38,450 bases of DNA, taken from NCBI GenBank assembly GCA_024695285.1, contig JAILIM010000036.1:1-38450 (forward strand), written 5' to 3'. The notes beneath the pieces were generated by a model. The model worked only from the letters and a program-made list of their open reading frames with translations. It searched no databases and had not been told where the DNA came from. Below, in pieces: positions 23,413 through 35,574 of this stretch; position 1 is the first letter of the stretch, and each line of letters begins with the position of its first letter. A program made the translations under genes and the position numbers. The stretch is from Bacteroidales bacterium. Its GTDB lineage: Bacteria > Bacteroidota > Bacteroidia > Bacteroidales > UBA932.

Positions 23413-23969
23413 CTTAGATGGGGGTTGTCGGGCACATAGCCCTCCCTCAGACGCCTTTCTATCGCTGCGGCCAGGACTTCAGGATCCGGGGCCGCAGCTT
23501 CTTTTACCGGCGCGGGCGCAAGGCCGTATTCCTCCCAGCGGAGGCCGGAAGCTTCGACGAGCCGGCGTATGTCTATGCCGCCGTCGGCAAACCAGTCGTG
23601 GCTGCGGCTGCCGGGCGTGCGGACTGCGGCGAGGAGGAAATGCAGGGGAGCGACCGCTCCTGCCTTGCACCGTCTGGCTTCAAGTGCCGCTACCTGCAGC
23701 AGGGACACGGAGGCATCGCACATGTTGATGCTTTCCCTTTCGCTCCAGGGAATCTGTTCATCGACGAACAGGGCTTCGTCCAGGGCCGATTTGAAGGTCT
23801 CCGCGCTGAGCCCGAGGGCCTCCAGCGCATCGCATGCTCCGTTGGTGCGTTGGCGCAGGATTGCGAGCATAATGTGGTCCGGACGGATGTTGTGCCAGCC
23901 GGTCCGGAGGGCTTCGTCGCGACTGATGTCAAAAACCTCGATAAAATCGTCTGAAAAGCGAAAATCCAT
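23409..23969 (-). CDS. Stand-alone Clp N-domain protein
   Basis: The protein is 186 residues and consists of the double helical Clp N repeat only. The first repeat is FSDDFIEVFDISRDEALRTG then IRPDHIMLAILRQRTNGACD; the second is DASVSLLQVAALEARRCKAG then VAPLHFLLAAVRTPGSRSHDW. No Walker A/B motif or AAA+ module follows. Such domains bind adaptor or substrate proteins in ClpA/ClpC unfoldases. The last 35 residues (EAAAPDPEVLAAAIERRLRE) are a tail of unknown role. It is divergent from gyrA, a place where Bacteroidota often carry a full clpC gene, so it may be a reduced ClpC or an adaptor. A near-consensus box (CATCTTTG) is 4 nt from the ATG. Confidence 0.85.
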   Translation of the reverse strand: MDFRFSDDFIEVFDISRDEALRTGWHNIRPDHIMLAILRQRTNGACDALEALGLSAETFKSALDEALFVDEQIPWSERESINMCDASVSLLQVAALEARRCKAGAVAPLHFLLAAVRTPGSRSHDWFADGGIDIRRLVEASGLRWEEYGLAPAPVKEAAAPDPEVLAAAIERRLREGYVPDNPHLS

Positions 23970-24004
23970 AGTGCAAAGATGGTAAAAATTCCCAATATTT
24001 TTAT

Positions 24005-24012
24005 TATCTTTG
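24005..24012 (+). promoter_or_regulatory. gyrA: -7 box for gyrA
   Basis: TATCTTTG, a full TAnnTTTG match, 24 nt before the gyrA ATG at 24037. Confidence 0.6.
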
Positions 24013-24036
24013 TACGATTATAACCATTGCTTTTTT

Positions 24037-26556
<2,520 letters not shown>

Positions 26557-26574
26557 TATTAAACTCTTATAGCA

Positions 26575-27888
26575 ATGAAAAAGATTATTTTGATTCTGGC
26601 TCTCGCAGCCGCTTGCACCGCCGCCAATGCGCAGGTCAAGTCCATCGCAGCCGCCGAATCCGCCGTCCAGAAGGCCAAGGCAGATGCTGAGAATCCCAAG
26701 AAGAACACCAAGCTTGCAACCTGGCTCAAGTACGGGCACGCCCTCATCGACGCCTATGATGCTCCTGCAGGCAACGGATTCATCAACGCCTCCCGTCAGG
26801 AAATGCAGCTCATCTCCAACAACGAGAAGCCCATTTCCGTCGAGACCGTGACCCTCGCCGGCCAGACCTGGGAGAAGGAAGTTTATCCCACAAGAAACTA
26901 CTACTACAACGCCAACGGCATGCTTGGCATGATCGAAGTGACCAAGCCTATCTACGAGGATGCCCTCGACCTCGCAGTCGAGGCCTACGCCAAGGCGACC
27001 GAGCTCGACGTCAAGAAGACCAAGACCAAGGATATCGTGGGCGCACTCCTGTCAATCTCCGGCAAGTATGTCGAGGATGCCTATACGGCCTACACCCTCG
27101 GCGACCTCAAGAAGGCTTCCGTGCTCTTCGAAAAAGCAGCCGCTTCCGGCGCTATGGAGCCTGCATGCCAGCTTGACACCAACTCCGTCTACAACGCCGG
27201 CTTCACAGCCTGGCTCAGCGGAGACCTCGACCGCGCTGAAGATTTCTTCGGCAGGTGCTACAAGCTCGGCTACTACGGCGAAGGCGGTGAGACTTTCGCC
27301 AAGCTCGCAGACATTGCCGAGAAGAAAGGCACACCTGAGAAAGGCAAGGACTACCTTGAGGAAGGTTTCCAGAAGTTCCCTCAGAGCCAGAGCATCCTGG
27401 TTGGCCTGATCAACTACTACATCACCAGCAACGGCAGCACCGACCGCCTCTTCGAGCTCCTCGGTGAAGCCAAGAAGAACGAGCCGAACAACGCCTCCCT
27501 CTACTACGTCGAAGGCAACATCTGCAACCAGCTCGGCAAGATCGACGACGCTGTGGCAGCCTACAACCAGTGCGCACAGATCGATCCTAACTACGCCTAC
27601 GGCTACATCGGACTTGGCCAGCTCTATTACAACCAGGCCCTCAAGTTCTCTGAGGAAGCCCAGAATGAGATGGACGACGCCAAGTATATGGCACTCGTGG
27701 AGAAGTTCGAGAACAGCCTCAAGGCCTGCATTGAGCCTTTCGAGAAGTCCCTTGACATTATCAAGGATACACAGACCAGGGCAGCAGTCGCAGAGTATCT
27801 AAAGAATGCCTGCTTCCGCTTCCGCACCGATCCTGCCTATCAGGAGAAATACAATCAGTATTCCGCAATCGCGGCTTCCGCTCAGTAA
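26575..27888 (+). CDS. Secreted TPR-repeat protein
   Basis: The protein is 437 residues. The signal peptide MKKIILILALAAACTAANAQ ends in ANA-Q, so it is probably periplasmic. The rest is almost all helical, with tetratricopeptide-like units clearest at residues about 305-360 (NASLYYVEGNICNQLGKIDD, AVAAYNQCAQIDPNYAYGYI). TPRs mediate protein-protein contacts; partners are unknown. A TPR gene after gyrA is a conserved arrangement in many Bacteroidota. Transcription should end at the strong hairpin that starts 13 nt after its stop. Confidence 0.9.
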   Translation: MKKIILILALAAACTAANAQVKSIAAAESAVQKAKADAENPKKNTKLATWLKYGHALIDAYDAPAGNGFINASRQEMQLISNNEKPISVETVTLAGQTWEKEVYPTRNYYYNANGMLGMIEVTKPIYEDALDLAVEAYAKATELDVKKTKTKDIVGALLSISGKYVEDAYTAYTLGDLKKASVLFEKAAASGAMEPACQLDTNSVYNAGFTAWLSGDLDRAEDFFGRCYKLGYYGEGGETFAKLADIAEKKGTPEKGKDYLEEGFQKFPQSQSILVGLINYYITSNGSTDRLFELLGEAKKNEPNNASLYYVEGNICNQLGKIDDAVAAYNQCAQIDPNYAYGYIGLGQLYYNQALKFSEEAQNEMDDAKYMALVEKFENSLKACIEPFEKSLDIIKDTQTRAAVAEYLKNACFRFRTDPAYQEKYNQYSAIAASAQ

Positions 27889-27900
27889 AAGAGACTACTG

Positions 27901-27942
27901 CATAAAATAAAAGCAGCCTTCACGGGCTGCTTTTATTTTATG
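27901..27942. terminator. Strong two-way terminator, 18-bp perfect stem
   Basis: CATAAAATAAAAGCAGCC, loop TTCACG, then the exact reverse complement. A T-rich run follows the GC part on both strands, so it should stop transcripts from both the TPR gene and the facing CapA-like gene. The stop codon of the CapA-like gene lies inside the right arm. Confidence 0.9.
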
Positions 27943-28991
27943 CCTGTGGCTGCTTTGACGCGCTTGAGAGTGGCGGTCATATTGTCGTAGTCGGAGGGCA
28001 TCAGCCAGTCGTCCCGGCGGTCTAGCCACTCATCGACCATGATCGTGGCGTAACTTTCTGTGAGCCTTCCGGGAAGGGTGCACCACATGAATTCGAGCTC
28101 AGGCTCCAGCATACGGCTTTTGCCGCTGAACGGATCCCGTACGAACCGAAGCGTTACGGCGAGCTCGAGACGGGTGTTCTCGAGGCTCATGTTGGACACG
28201 GCGTTGCCCATGGAATAGATTACAGGTACGCCTTTGATGTGGGTGCTGTCCTGAACGACGTGCGGGTGGGCGCCGACGACGGCGCAGCAGCCCTGGTCCA
28301 CCAGCCACTTCGCCCAGGCTTCCTGGTTGGATGAGTGGCTCAGGACGTATTCGTTGCCCCAGTGGGGGAGTGCCACTATGTAGTCTGCGCCCGCCTCCCT
28401 GGCCTTGTCGATTGCTTTTTTGACGTCTTCGCGCCTCATGCGCAGCACGTCGGGCACAGCAGTGTCCGGGCCCATGTTGGTGCCGTAGGTGAAGTTGACA
28501 AATCCTATACTGAGGCCCCTGCGGTTTATGATCAGAGGCTCGGTGCCTATACCTGTGTATCGTATCCCGAGAGAGTCAGCCAGTTTGTCATAGACCTTTA
28601 TCGTGCGTTTCAGGCCGGTGGTGCCGCGGTCGAGGACGTGGTTGTTGGCAAGCAGGAAGATATCGGCGCCGCAGCGGGCAATGTATTCGGGGTAATCGTC
28701 GGGGGTTGAAAAGGCAGGGTAGCCAGTGTACGGTGGTCCGCCGAGGGAGAATTCAAGATTGGCTATGCAGAAACTGGCTTTCTGCATGTGGGGTTTGATG
28801 TAGCGGAGAAAGTATTCCTGGTCGTGGTCCAGCTGCTTGCTGTGCATCATTACGTCGCCGATGATGAAGATGCTGGTCGTGTCGCAGGGGAGGTAGAGCG
28901 CCTGGGGAGGGGCGATTTTATAGTAGTACTGGGCGCCGGCCCGGGGGACGGCAAAAAGCAGCGGGAGGAGTATGATTATCAATCTGCGCAC
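27933..28991 (-). CDS. CapA-like metallophosphatase-fold protein (PGA_cap family)
   Basis: The protein is 352 residues with an N-terminal signal peptide (MRRLIIILLPLLFAVPRAGA before QYYYK), so it acts outside the cytoplasm. It has the metal-binding pattern of the CapA/PgsA fold: FIIGDVMMHSKQ, ANLEFSLGG, LLANNHVLDRG, VALPHWGNEY and VGAHPHVVQD. The family includes poly-gamma-glutamate capsule factors, but many members are of unknown role. The TTG at 28997 overlaps the promoter box and is rejected; the GTG at 28991 would put the start codon 3 nt after the box, at or very near the transcript start. It is divergent from the SPOR lipoprotein gene. Confidence 0.88.
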   Translation of the reverse strand: MRRLIIILLPLLFAVPRAGAQYYYKIAPPQALYLPCDTTSIFIIGDVMMHSKQLDHDQEYFLRYIKPHMQKASFCIANLEFSLGGPPYTGYPAFSTPDDYPEYIARCGADIFLLANNHVLDRGTTGLKRTIKVYDKLADSLGIRYTGIGTEPLIINRRGLSIGFVNFTYGTNMGPDTAVPDVLRMRREDVKKAIDKAREAGADYIVALPHWGNEYVLSHSSNQEAWAKWLVDQGCCAVVGAHPHVVQDSTHIKGVPVIYSMGNAVSNMSLENTRLELAVTLRFVRDPFSGKSRMLEPELEFMWCTLPGRLTESYATIMVDEWLDRRDDWLMPSDYDNMTATLKRVKAATGIK

Positions 28992-28994
28992 TCG

Positions 28995-29002
28995 CAAATA
29001 TA
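28995..29002 (-). promoter_or_regulatory. -7 box for the CapA-like gene
   Basis: The minus strand reads TATATTTG, a full match, 3 nt before the GTG at 28991. The mRNA would be leaderless or nearly so. Confidence 0.55.
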
Positions 29003-29013
29003 AGATTTTTATT

Positions 29014-29021
29014 TAACTTTG
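29014..29021 (+). promoter_or_regulatory. -7 box for the SPOR lipoprotein operon
   Basis: TAACTTTG, a full match, 6 nt before the ATG at 29028. It is back to back with the CapA-like gene promoter, 11 nt away. Confidence 0.6.
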
Positions 29022-29027
29022 TAGGTT

Positions 29028-29564
29028 ATGAAAAAGCTTTCTTTTATCCTTGCCGCCTTTCTGCTGCTCAGCGGGGTGTCGTCATGCGACTTTTTCCGCG
29101 GGCTGGCCGGGCGTCCGCTCTCATCCGAGATCGAAGCCAAGCGCGCCCGCATCGAGCTGGCGCAGAAGCGTGCCGAGGCATTAAAAGATTCACTGGAGCG
29201 CGCCAGGAAGGATTCCGTCCTGAAGGCCCGGCAGTTCGTGGCCGATTCCACGTATGCTGCAGACAGCCTCCTCAAGAAAGGAAGGCTCCGCAAGGCTTCA
29301 TCCATACGCAATATCCCTGCTAAAAAGCTTCAGAGCCGGTATTATGTGGTCGTGGGCGCCTTTTCACAGGAGGCCAACGCGAACAGGCTCGTGGCCAGAT
29401 ACCACGACGCCGGCTTCCGTGCAGAAGCTTTCCGCTACTATAGCGGCACGACCGCGGTGTTCGTGGAGCCCGCTTCCCGCATCACCGAGGCCATGGATGC
29501 GTTCCGCCGCGTTAAAAAACTGCCCTTCGCCCCGAAAGAGGCCTGGATTTTGATAAACGAGTGA
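29028..29564 (+). CDS. SPOR-domain lipoprotein
   Basis: The protein is 178 residues. The signal MKKLSFILAAFLLLSGVSSC is a lipobox type (VSSC). A charged coiled-coil-like segment (about 32-75, EIEAKRARIELAQKRAEALK) is followed by a SPOR domain from about 103: SRYYVVVGAFSQEANANRLV and the repeats around RVKKLPFAPKEAWILINE. SPOR domains bind denuded peptidoglycan glycans, often at division sites. It probably links the outer membrane to the cell wall. It leads an operon with the M28-like/TonB_C gene (ATG 2 nt after this stop). Confidence 0.9.
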   Translation: MKKLSFILAAFLLLSGVSSCDFFRGLAGRPLSSEIEAKRARIELAQKRAEALKDSLERARKDSVLKARQFVADSTYAADSLLKKGRLRKASSIRNIPAKKLQSRYYVVVGAFSQEANANRLVARYHDAGFRAEAFRYYSGTTAVFVEPASRITEAMDAFRRVKKLPFAPKEAWILINE

Positions 29565-29566
29565 GT

Positions 29567-30898
29567 ATGAAACGCTTGTTATTATCATTATTTCTGCTGC
29601 TTCCCCTTGCTGCCGGCGCCCAGTATCGCACTCCCGGTTATTCAGACCTGTCGGAGAGCGATGTCGTGCGCACGTTGAAGGAGGATGTGGGGTTTCTGGC
29701 ATCCGCAGCCCTGGAAGGGCGCGCTGCCGGTTCGGAAGGCGAGCTTGAGGCCGCCCGCTATATGTCCGACCGCCTCGAGGCCCTTGATGTGGATCTGCTT
29801 TACGGCCGCGACGGCGACCTGTTCGGCCTCAGGCAGGAGGCCGCCGGGGACACTCTCCGTTCGCGCAACGTCGCAGCTTTCATACCAGGCTACGACAAGA
29901 AGCTGAAAGACAAATACATAACCATCTGCGCAAGGCTCGACAACCTCGGTCAGGCGACGGTCAGCGTGGACGGCTCACCCGTGGTGAAGACATACTACGG
30001 AGCCAACGGCAACGCCTCCGGCCTGGCGATGCTGCTGCAGCTCGCTTCGAAGCTGAGCACCAACAGGGTACTGCTGAAGCGCTCCGTGCTGCTGCTGGCC
30101 TGCGGCGCCTCGCTGAAGGACGGCGCCGGTTCATGGTACTTCCTCAACCGTTCTTTCCCGGCCACGGACGACATCGACGCCTGCGTGGAACTGAACATGC
30201 TCGGAACCGGAGCGGCCGGCTTCTATGCCTACACCGCATCCAACGCCGACATGAACAAGGTCGTGACGGCCATGTCCAACACCCTTCAGCCCATGCAGCC
30301 GAAACTGGTTGCAAACGAGCCCTGCAACTCCGACCACCGCATATTCTACGACCGCAGAATTCCTTCCGTCTTGTTCACCACCGGGATGTATCCGGAGTAC
30401 AACAGCGAGCGTGACACCCCTTCGGTCCTTGAGTACGATTATATGGAACGGGAACTGGAGTATATCTACAATTTCGTCGTGGAACTCTGCAACGGCTCCA
30501 AGCCGGAGTTCAATCCTTCTGAGGCTTCGAAGGAACTGTACCTGACCGGGCGCAAGGGGGGAGTCATCCCTTATTACGAGTGCGACGTGAAGCCTTCATT
30601 CCTCGGCAGCAGCGACCCTGCCCTCTTCCTGCAGAAGTGGGTTTACGTGTACCTGCGTTACCCCAAGGCTGCCGTCGAGCAGGGGATACAGGGGCGCGTG
30701 CTGGTGGATTTCGTCATAGACGAGAAGGGAAAGGTGACGGAAGTCGAGGCAGTCAAGAGCAGCCATCCGCTGCTCGAGGAGGAGGCGCTGCGCGTCATCA
30801 AGGCCTCGCCCGACTGGAAGCCGGGTAAAGTGCGCGGAAAGAAAGTCAAATCCCGGATTTCACTCAACGTGGAATTCCGGCTGGAGAAGAAAAAGTAA
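29567..30898 (+). CDS. Inactive-looking M28 peptidase-fold protein with C-terminal TonB domain
   Basis: The protein is 443 residues. The signal peptide is [19 protein letters not shown]. Residues about 30-300 follow the M28 aminopeptidase plan ([54 protein letters not shown]), but the metal and catalytic positions are changed: His of HxDH is Arg123, the second His of that motif is Asn126, the acidic GADDN loop is GANGN (145-149), the catalytic Glu-Glu pair is Ser182-Leu183, the later metal Asp is Asn210, and the last His region reads [13 protein letters not shown]. Residues about 355-440 form a TonB C-terminal domain ([20 protein letters not shown]). It probably binds peptides or the wall rather than cutting them. 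It precedes leuS by 7 nt. Confidence 0.87.
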   Translation: MKRLLLSLFLLLPLAAGAQYRTPGYSDLSESDVVRTLKEDVGFLASAALEGRAAGSEGELEAARYMSDRLEALDVDLLYGRDGDLFGLRQEAAGDTLRSRNVAAFIPGYDKKLKDKYITICARLDNLGQATVSVDGSPVVKTYYGANGNASGLAMLLQLASKLSTNRVLLKRSVLLLACGASLKDGAGSWYFLNRSFPATDDIDACVELNMLGTGAAGFYAYTASNADMNKVVTAMSNTLQPMQPKLVANEPCNSDHRIFYDRRIPSVLFTTGMYPEYNSERDTPSVLEYDYMERELEYIYNFVVELCNGSKPEFNPSEASKELYLTGRKGGVIPYYECDVKPSFLGSSDPALFLQKWVYVYLRYPKAAVEQGIQGRVLVDFVIDEKGKVTEVEAVKSSHPLLEEEALRVIKASPDWKPGKVRGKKVKSRISLNVEFRLEKKK

Positions 30899-30905
30899 AC
30901 TGAAA

Positions 30906-33635
30906 ATGGAATACGATTTCAAGTCAATCGAAAGCAAGTGGCAGGCCAGGTGGGCTGCGGAAAAGACGTTCAAGGCAGTTGAGGATCCCTCGAAGCCAAA
31001 GTTTTATGTGCTGGACATGTTCCCTTATCCTTCGGGAGCGGGACTCCACGTGGGGCATCCCCTCGGCTATATTGCAAGCGACATTTATTCCCGCTACAAG
31101 AGGCTGAAGGGCTTCAACGTGCTGCATCCTATGGGCTACGACGCCTTCGGTCTTCCTGCCGAGCAGTACGCTATCCAGACCGGCCAGCATCCGGAAAAGA
31201 CCACCAACGACAACGTGGCCCGCTACCGCAGCCAGCTCGACCGCATAGGCTTCTCCTACGACTGGGACCGTGAAGTCCGCACCTGCGACCCTGCATTCTA
31301 CAAGTGGACGCAGTGGGCTTTCCTCAAGATGTTCGACAGCTGGTACGACCCGGCAGCCGACAAGGCCCGCCCGATTTCCGAACTTGTGGCACGTTTCGAG
31401 ACCACGGGTTACGAGGACGTCACTCCTGAGGCCTGGAAGGCTGCAGGCGAGAAGGAGAAGTCCGATATTCTGATGCGCTATCGTATTGCATACCAGGGAG
31501 AAACGTCGGTCAACTGGTGCGAGGGGCTGGGAACAGTCCTCGCCAACGACGAGGTCAAGGATGGTCTCTCGGTGCGCGGCGGCTTTCCCGTGGAGCAGAA
31601 GAAAATGACACAGTGGCAGCTGCGGGTGTCGGCCTATGCCAACCGCTTGCTGGAGTCCCTTGACCGCCTGGACTGGAGCGACTCCCTGAAGGAAATGCAG
31701 CGCAACTGGATTGGCCGCTCCGACGGCACGGAAGTGCTCTTCGAGACCGAGTGCGACGGCCGCAGGAAGACCATCACCATATTCACGACCCGCGTCGATA
31801 CCATTTTCGGCGTGACTTTCATGGTGCTGGCTCCCGAAAGCGATCTGGTAGATGAACTGACATCCGCCGGACAGAAGGAAGCGGTCGCCGCCTACATAGC
31901 GGAGGTGAAGAAAAAAACTGAGCGTGAGCGCATTGCTGAGACCAAATCGGTGACCGGCGTGTTCTCGGGCGCCTATGGCATCAATCCCCTGACCGGAGAA
32001 CGTATTCCGGTGTGGATTTCCGAATATGTGCTTGCCGGATACGGCACGGGCGCCATAATGGCGGTGCCAGCCCACGATAGCCGCGACTATGCTTTCGCCC
32101 GCAAGTTCAATCTTCCCATCGTGCCAATCATTGAGGGCTGCGACGTGTCGGAAGAATCTTTCGACGCCAAGGAAGGGAAGATGTGCAACTCCGGTTTCCT
32201 CAACGGCCTGGATGTCAAGGACGCAATAGAGAGGGCCAAGGATTACGTAGAGGAGAAGGGCCTCGGCCGCAGGAAGACAAACTTCCGCCTTCGCGACGCC
32301 ATTTTCTCCCGCCAGCGCTACTGGGGCGAACCTTTCCCCATCTACTACAAGGACGGCATACCCTGCCCGCTGCCAGAATCGGAACTGCCTCTCGAACTGC
32401 CTCAGATCAGTTCATACAAGCCTACTGGCGAAGCCCCGCTGGCACGAGCCGAAAACTGGACTTGGCACGGATATCCCCTGGAGACGTCCACGATGCCAGG
32501 CTTCGCCGGTTCGAGCGCATACTACCTGCGCTATATGGATCCCCACAACGACAAGGCCCTCGTGTCCCGCGAGGCCGATGAGTACTGGCGTTCCGTAGAC
32601 CTCTATGTCGGAGGCACGGAGCACGCCACCGGACACCTCATCTATTCCCGTTTCTGGAACAAGTTCCTCTACGACCTCGGCTATGTCTGCGAGGACGAGC
32701 CTTTCCGCAAACTGGTGAACCAGGGAATGATACAGGGCCGTTCCAATTTTGTGTACCGCATCGTCGGCACCAACACCTTCGTGTCTGCCGGCCTGAAGGA
32801 TTCATATGAGACGACCGAGATCCACGTAGACGTGAACATAGTCTATAACGACCGTCTCGACCTTGAGGCGTTCAGGAAGTGGCGTCCCGAATTCGCGGAT
32901 GCGGAGTTCATACTGGAAGACGGTGAATACCGTTGCGGCTGGGCCATCGAGAAGATGAGCAAGTCGATGTACAATGTGGTGAATCCCGACCTGGTGTGCG
33001 ACACCTATGGCGCCGATACGCTCCGTCTCTACGAGATGTTCCTGGGACCGGTGGAGCAGAGCAAACCGTGGGACACCAAGGGAATCGACGGCGTGAACCG
33101 TTTCCTGAAGAAGTTCTGGAGGCTGTTCTACAACAAGTCCGAATGGCTTGTCGAGGACGGCAATGCTTCTCCGGAAGAACTCAAGGCCCTGCACAAGCTG
33201 ATAGGGAAAGAGCAGGAGGACATTGAAAACTTCTCATACAACACCACCATCAGCGCCTTCATGATTGCGGTCAATGACCTGACGGCGCTGAAGTGCTGCA
33301 AGCGTGAGATTCTCGAGCCGCTGGTGGTGCTGCTCAGCCCGTTTGCCCCGCATATAGCGGAGGAGCTCTGGGAGCGCATGGGCAATGCCGGTTCCGTGGC
33401 CGACGCCCGGTTCCCCGAGTTCGTGGCCGCTTATGCAGCTGAAGACAACGTGACCTACCCTGTGCAGTTCAACGGCAAGATGCGTTTCACAGTAGACCTG
33501 CCCAGAAGCGCTTCTCCTGCCCAGGTCGAAGAGGCCGTGCGGGCTGCGGAACAGACGGCGAAGTATGTTGGAGAAATGAACATCGTGAAGGTGATCGTGG
33601 TGCCCGGAAGGATAGTTAACATCGTTTTGAAATGA
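30906..33635 (+). CDS. leuS: Leucyl-tRNA synthetase
   Basis: The protein is 909 residues. It charges tRNA-Leu with leucine. The class I signatures are present: the HIGH motif as HVGH in [16 protein letters not shown] (about residue 46) and KMSKS in [11 protein letters not shown] (about 683-687). An editing CP1 domain lies between ([29 protein letters not shown] with the conserved editing Asp). The start [16 protein letters not shown] is the family start. Its stop overlaps the start of the first YitT gene (ATGA), so they are co-translated. Confidence 0.97.
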   Translation: MEYDFKSIESKWQARWAAEKTFKAVEDPSKPKFYVLDMFPYPSGAGLHVGHPLGYIASDIYSRYKRLKGFNVLHPMGYDAFGLPAEQYAIQTGQHPEKTTNDNVARYRSQLDRIGFSYDWDREVRTCDPAFYKWTQWAFLKMFDSWYDPAADKARPISELVARFETTGYEDVTPEAWKAAGEKEKSDILMRYRIAYQGETSVNWCEGLGTVLANDEVKDGLSVRGGFPVEQKKMTQWQLRVSAYANRLLESLDRLDWSDSLKEMQRNWIGRSDGTEVLFETECDGRRKTITIFTTRVDTIFGVTFMVLAPESDLVDELTSAGQKEAVAAYIAEVKKKTERERIAETKSVTGVFSGAYGINPLTGERIPVWISEYVLAGYGTGAIMAVPAHDSRDYAFARKFNLPIVPIIEGCDVSEESFDAKEGKMCNSGFLNGLDVKDAIERAKDYVEEKGLGRRKTNFRLRDAIFSRQRYWGEPFPIYYKDGIPCPLPESELPLELPQISSYKPTGEAPLARAENWTWHGYPLETSTMPGFAGSSAYYLRYMDPHNDKALVSREADEYWRSVDLYVGGTEHATGHLIYSRFWNKFLYDLGYVCEDEPFRKLVNQGMIQGRSNFVYRIVGTNTFVSAGLKDSYETTEIHVDVNIVYNDRLDLEAFRKWRPEFADAEFILEDGEYRCGWAIEKMSKSMYNVVNPDLVCDTYGADTLRLYEMFLGPVEQSKPWDTKGIDGVNRFLKKFWRLFYNKSEWLVEDGNASPEELKALHKLIGKEQEDIENFSYNTTISAFMIAVNDLTALKCCKREILEPLVVLLSPFAPHIAEELWERMGNAGSVADARFPEFVAAYAAEDNVTYPVQFNGKMRFTVDLPRSASPAQVEEAVRAAEQTAKYVGEMNIVKVIVVPGRIVNIVLK

Positions 33636-34558
33636 CGACCAGGCAAGTACTTAAGACCATCTGGGAGTATCTGGCCCTGACCGCGGCCTGCTTCATTTTC
33701 GGTTTCGCTTGGGAATGCTTCATGATTCCCAACGGAATGTCTGCAGGCGGTATGATGGGTCTTTGTACGGTTATCCAGTATGCTACGGGAGGCCTCATTC
33801 CCGCCCAGTACACGTACATGGGCATCAATGCCGTGTTGATTATCGTGGCGATGCTGGCAATGGGCATAGGTTTCGGCTTCAAGACCATCTACTGCATAGT
33901 GATGTCGACTGTGATGATGGAGCTGCTGTCCGGCTGGACGGCCCTCCACAGCGTCCCGGGGGAGTTTTTCTATGTGCAGGAGACCATCCTTATACCTATA
34001 CTGGCCGGTGTTGCCGAGGCAGTGGGAATCGGCCTTGTGCTCAGGTACGGGGGCAGCACGGGAGGTACGGACATCATCGCGCTTATGGTCAACAAGTATT
34101 ATCCCGTGTCGCTGAGCATGACCTTCCTGATCTCCGACCTCGTGATCATTTCGCTGCTGCTTTTCCTTCCGGACAAAACGTTCTCGGATGCCTGCTACGG
34201 TCTTGTGGAGGTGGTGATTTTCTCCATGATCATCGATTTTGTGGTGGGAGGTAAGAAGTCTTCCTACCAGTTGATGGTTTTTTCCCACAAGTATAATGAA
34301 ATCGCCGATTACATCACGGATGTCATGTCCCGCGGAGTGACGGTGCTCAACGCCACCGGATGGTACACCAAGCAGAGCAGGGAAGTGCTGCTCATCCTCA
34401 TCAGCCAGAAGGAATTGCCCGAACTGTCCCGGGTTATCAAGAGCATCGACCCCCGTGCTTTTATGAGCGTGTCCCCGACCAACAACGTCTATGGCGAGGG
34501 ATTCGACGAAATCAAGACCGGAATCAAGAAACTCCATAAGAAAAATGCCGATCAATAA
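33632..34558 (+). CDS. YitT family membrane protein (copy 1)
   Basis: The protein is 308 residues with about five to six hydrophobic helices in the first 210 residues ([44 protein letters not shown]-type later helices), followed by a cytoplasmic DUF2179 domain of about 80 residues ([60 protein letters not shown]). YitT proteins are inner-membrane proteins of unknown function; a transporter role is often assumed without proof. The [18 protein letters not shown] motif is conserved in copy 2. It overlaps leuS by 4 nt and the next gene by 14 nt. Confidence 0.9.
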   Translation: MTTRQVLKTIWEYLALTAACFIFGFAWECFMIPNGMSAGGMMGLCTVIQYATGGLIPAQYTYMGINAVLIIVAMLAMGIGFGFKTIYCIVMSTVMMELLSGWTALHSVPGEFFYVQETILIPILAGVAEAVGIGLVLRYGGSTGGTDIIALMVNKYYPVSLSMTFLISDLVIISLLLFLPDKTFSDACYGLVEVVIFSMIIDFVVGGKKSSYQLMVFSHKYNEIADYITDVMSRGVTVLNATGWYTKQSREVLLILISQKELPELSRVIKSIDPRAFMSVSPTNNVYGEGFDEIKTGIKKLHKKNADQ

Positions 34559-35507
34559 AAAAAACGTACTCACATTTTTTAAAGAGTACTCCCTCATCAC
34601 CCTGGGTATTCTGCTTTATGTCATGGCCTGGGCCATTTTCCTGGTGCCGAACAACCTGGTCGGCGGAGGAGTCTCCGGTGTCGCGTCCATCGTACAGTAC
34701 GGCACGAACGGCCTGATCAAGATAGGTACGACCTATTTCTTCATCAACGCCATACTGTTGATTATCGCCCTCTTTATCCTGGGCAAGAGTTTCGGAGGGA
34801 AGACTGTGTATGCCGTGATTGTGGCGTCCATAGGCCTGAATGTGCTTCAGGATGTCATTCCGCGTGAGATTGTGCAGGCCCTTGCCGTGGATAACGGCAA
34901 ACTGATGAGCACCATCATGGGCGGCATCATGGCCGGAGTCGGCATAGGCCTGACCATGTCGCAGGGAGGAAGCACCGGTGGCACTGATATTATTGCGCTG
35001 ATAGTCAACAAGTACCGTAATGTGTCTCCGGGCCGTATGATACTGTGGATGGATGTCGTGATCATACTGTCATCCATGCTGGTGCCGTCTTATACGGCCG
35101 ACGGTACGCTGCTGCCCTGGACGGAGAAAGTGACCACCGTGGTGTACGGTTTCATACTCGTGATGGTCAACAGCACCGTGATAGACCTTTATCTTTCCGG
35201 TTCCAAGCAGTCCGTGCAGCTGTTCATACTGTCCCGTAAGTTCGAGGAGATTGCGGACGTGATAACCCATGATCTCCACAGGGGAGTGACGGTCCTTGAC
35301 GGCAAGGGCTGGTACACCAAGAACAACACCGAGGTGCTTATGGTGCTGACCCGCAAGTCCGACCTCAGCATCCTGCTGCGCACGATCAAGTCCATCGACC
35401 CGGACGCTTTCCTTTCCGTTGCGTCCGTAACCGGTGTCTATGGCAAGGGCTTTGACCGTATCAAGGGTAAGGCCATGGGAAAAAATAATCTTTCGAAAGA
35501 ATCATAA
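34545..35507 (+). CDS. YitT family membrane protein (copy 2)
   Basis: The protein is 320 residues and is a clear paralog of the preceding one. It shares [57 protein letters not shown] and RTIKSIDPDAFLSVASVTGV. The helices include YSLITLGILLYVMAWAIFLV and TYFFINAILLIIALFILG. The start at 34545 ([16 protein letters not shown]) overlaps the first copy by 14 nt; the longer frame to 34491 would run further into it. A tandem duplication is the simplest origin. Function is unknown, but a pair could form a heteromeric membrane complex. Confidence 0.9.
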   Translation: MPINKKNVLTFFKEYSLITLGILLYVMAWAIFLVPNNLVGGGVSGVASIVQYGTNGLIKIGTTYFFINAILLIIALFILGKSFGGKTVYAVIVASIGLNVLQDVIPREIVQALAVDNGKLMSTIMGGIMAGVGIGLTMSQGGSTGGTDIIALIVNKYRNVSPGRMILWMDVVIILSSMLVPSYTADGTLLPWTEKVTTVVYGFILVMVNSTVIDLYLSGSKQSVQLFILSRKFEEIADVITHDLHRGVTVLDGKGWYTKNNTEVLMVLTRKSDLSILLRTIKSIDPDAFLSVASVTGVYGKGFDRIKGKAMGKNNLSKES

Positions 35508-35540
35508 ATCTTTAAAAATACCCCTTGGAGGACCACCGGA

Positions 35541-35574
35541 ATAACGAAGCGCTTTCTTATTTTTGCTTCGTTAT
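35541..35574 (+). promoter_or_regulatory. Inverted repeat bracketing the AraC gene promoter (candidate operator or start-codon hairpin)
   Basis: The arms ATAACGAAGC (35541-35550) and GCTTCGTTAT (35565-35574) are exact reverse complements, 10 nt each. The -7 box TATTTTTG is at 35558-35565, inside the loop, and the ATG at 35573 starts within the right arm. Binding of a regulator here would cover the promoter. Confidence 0.6.
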
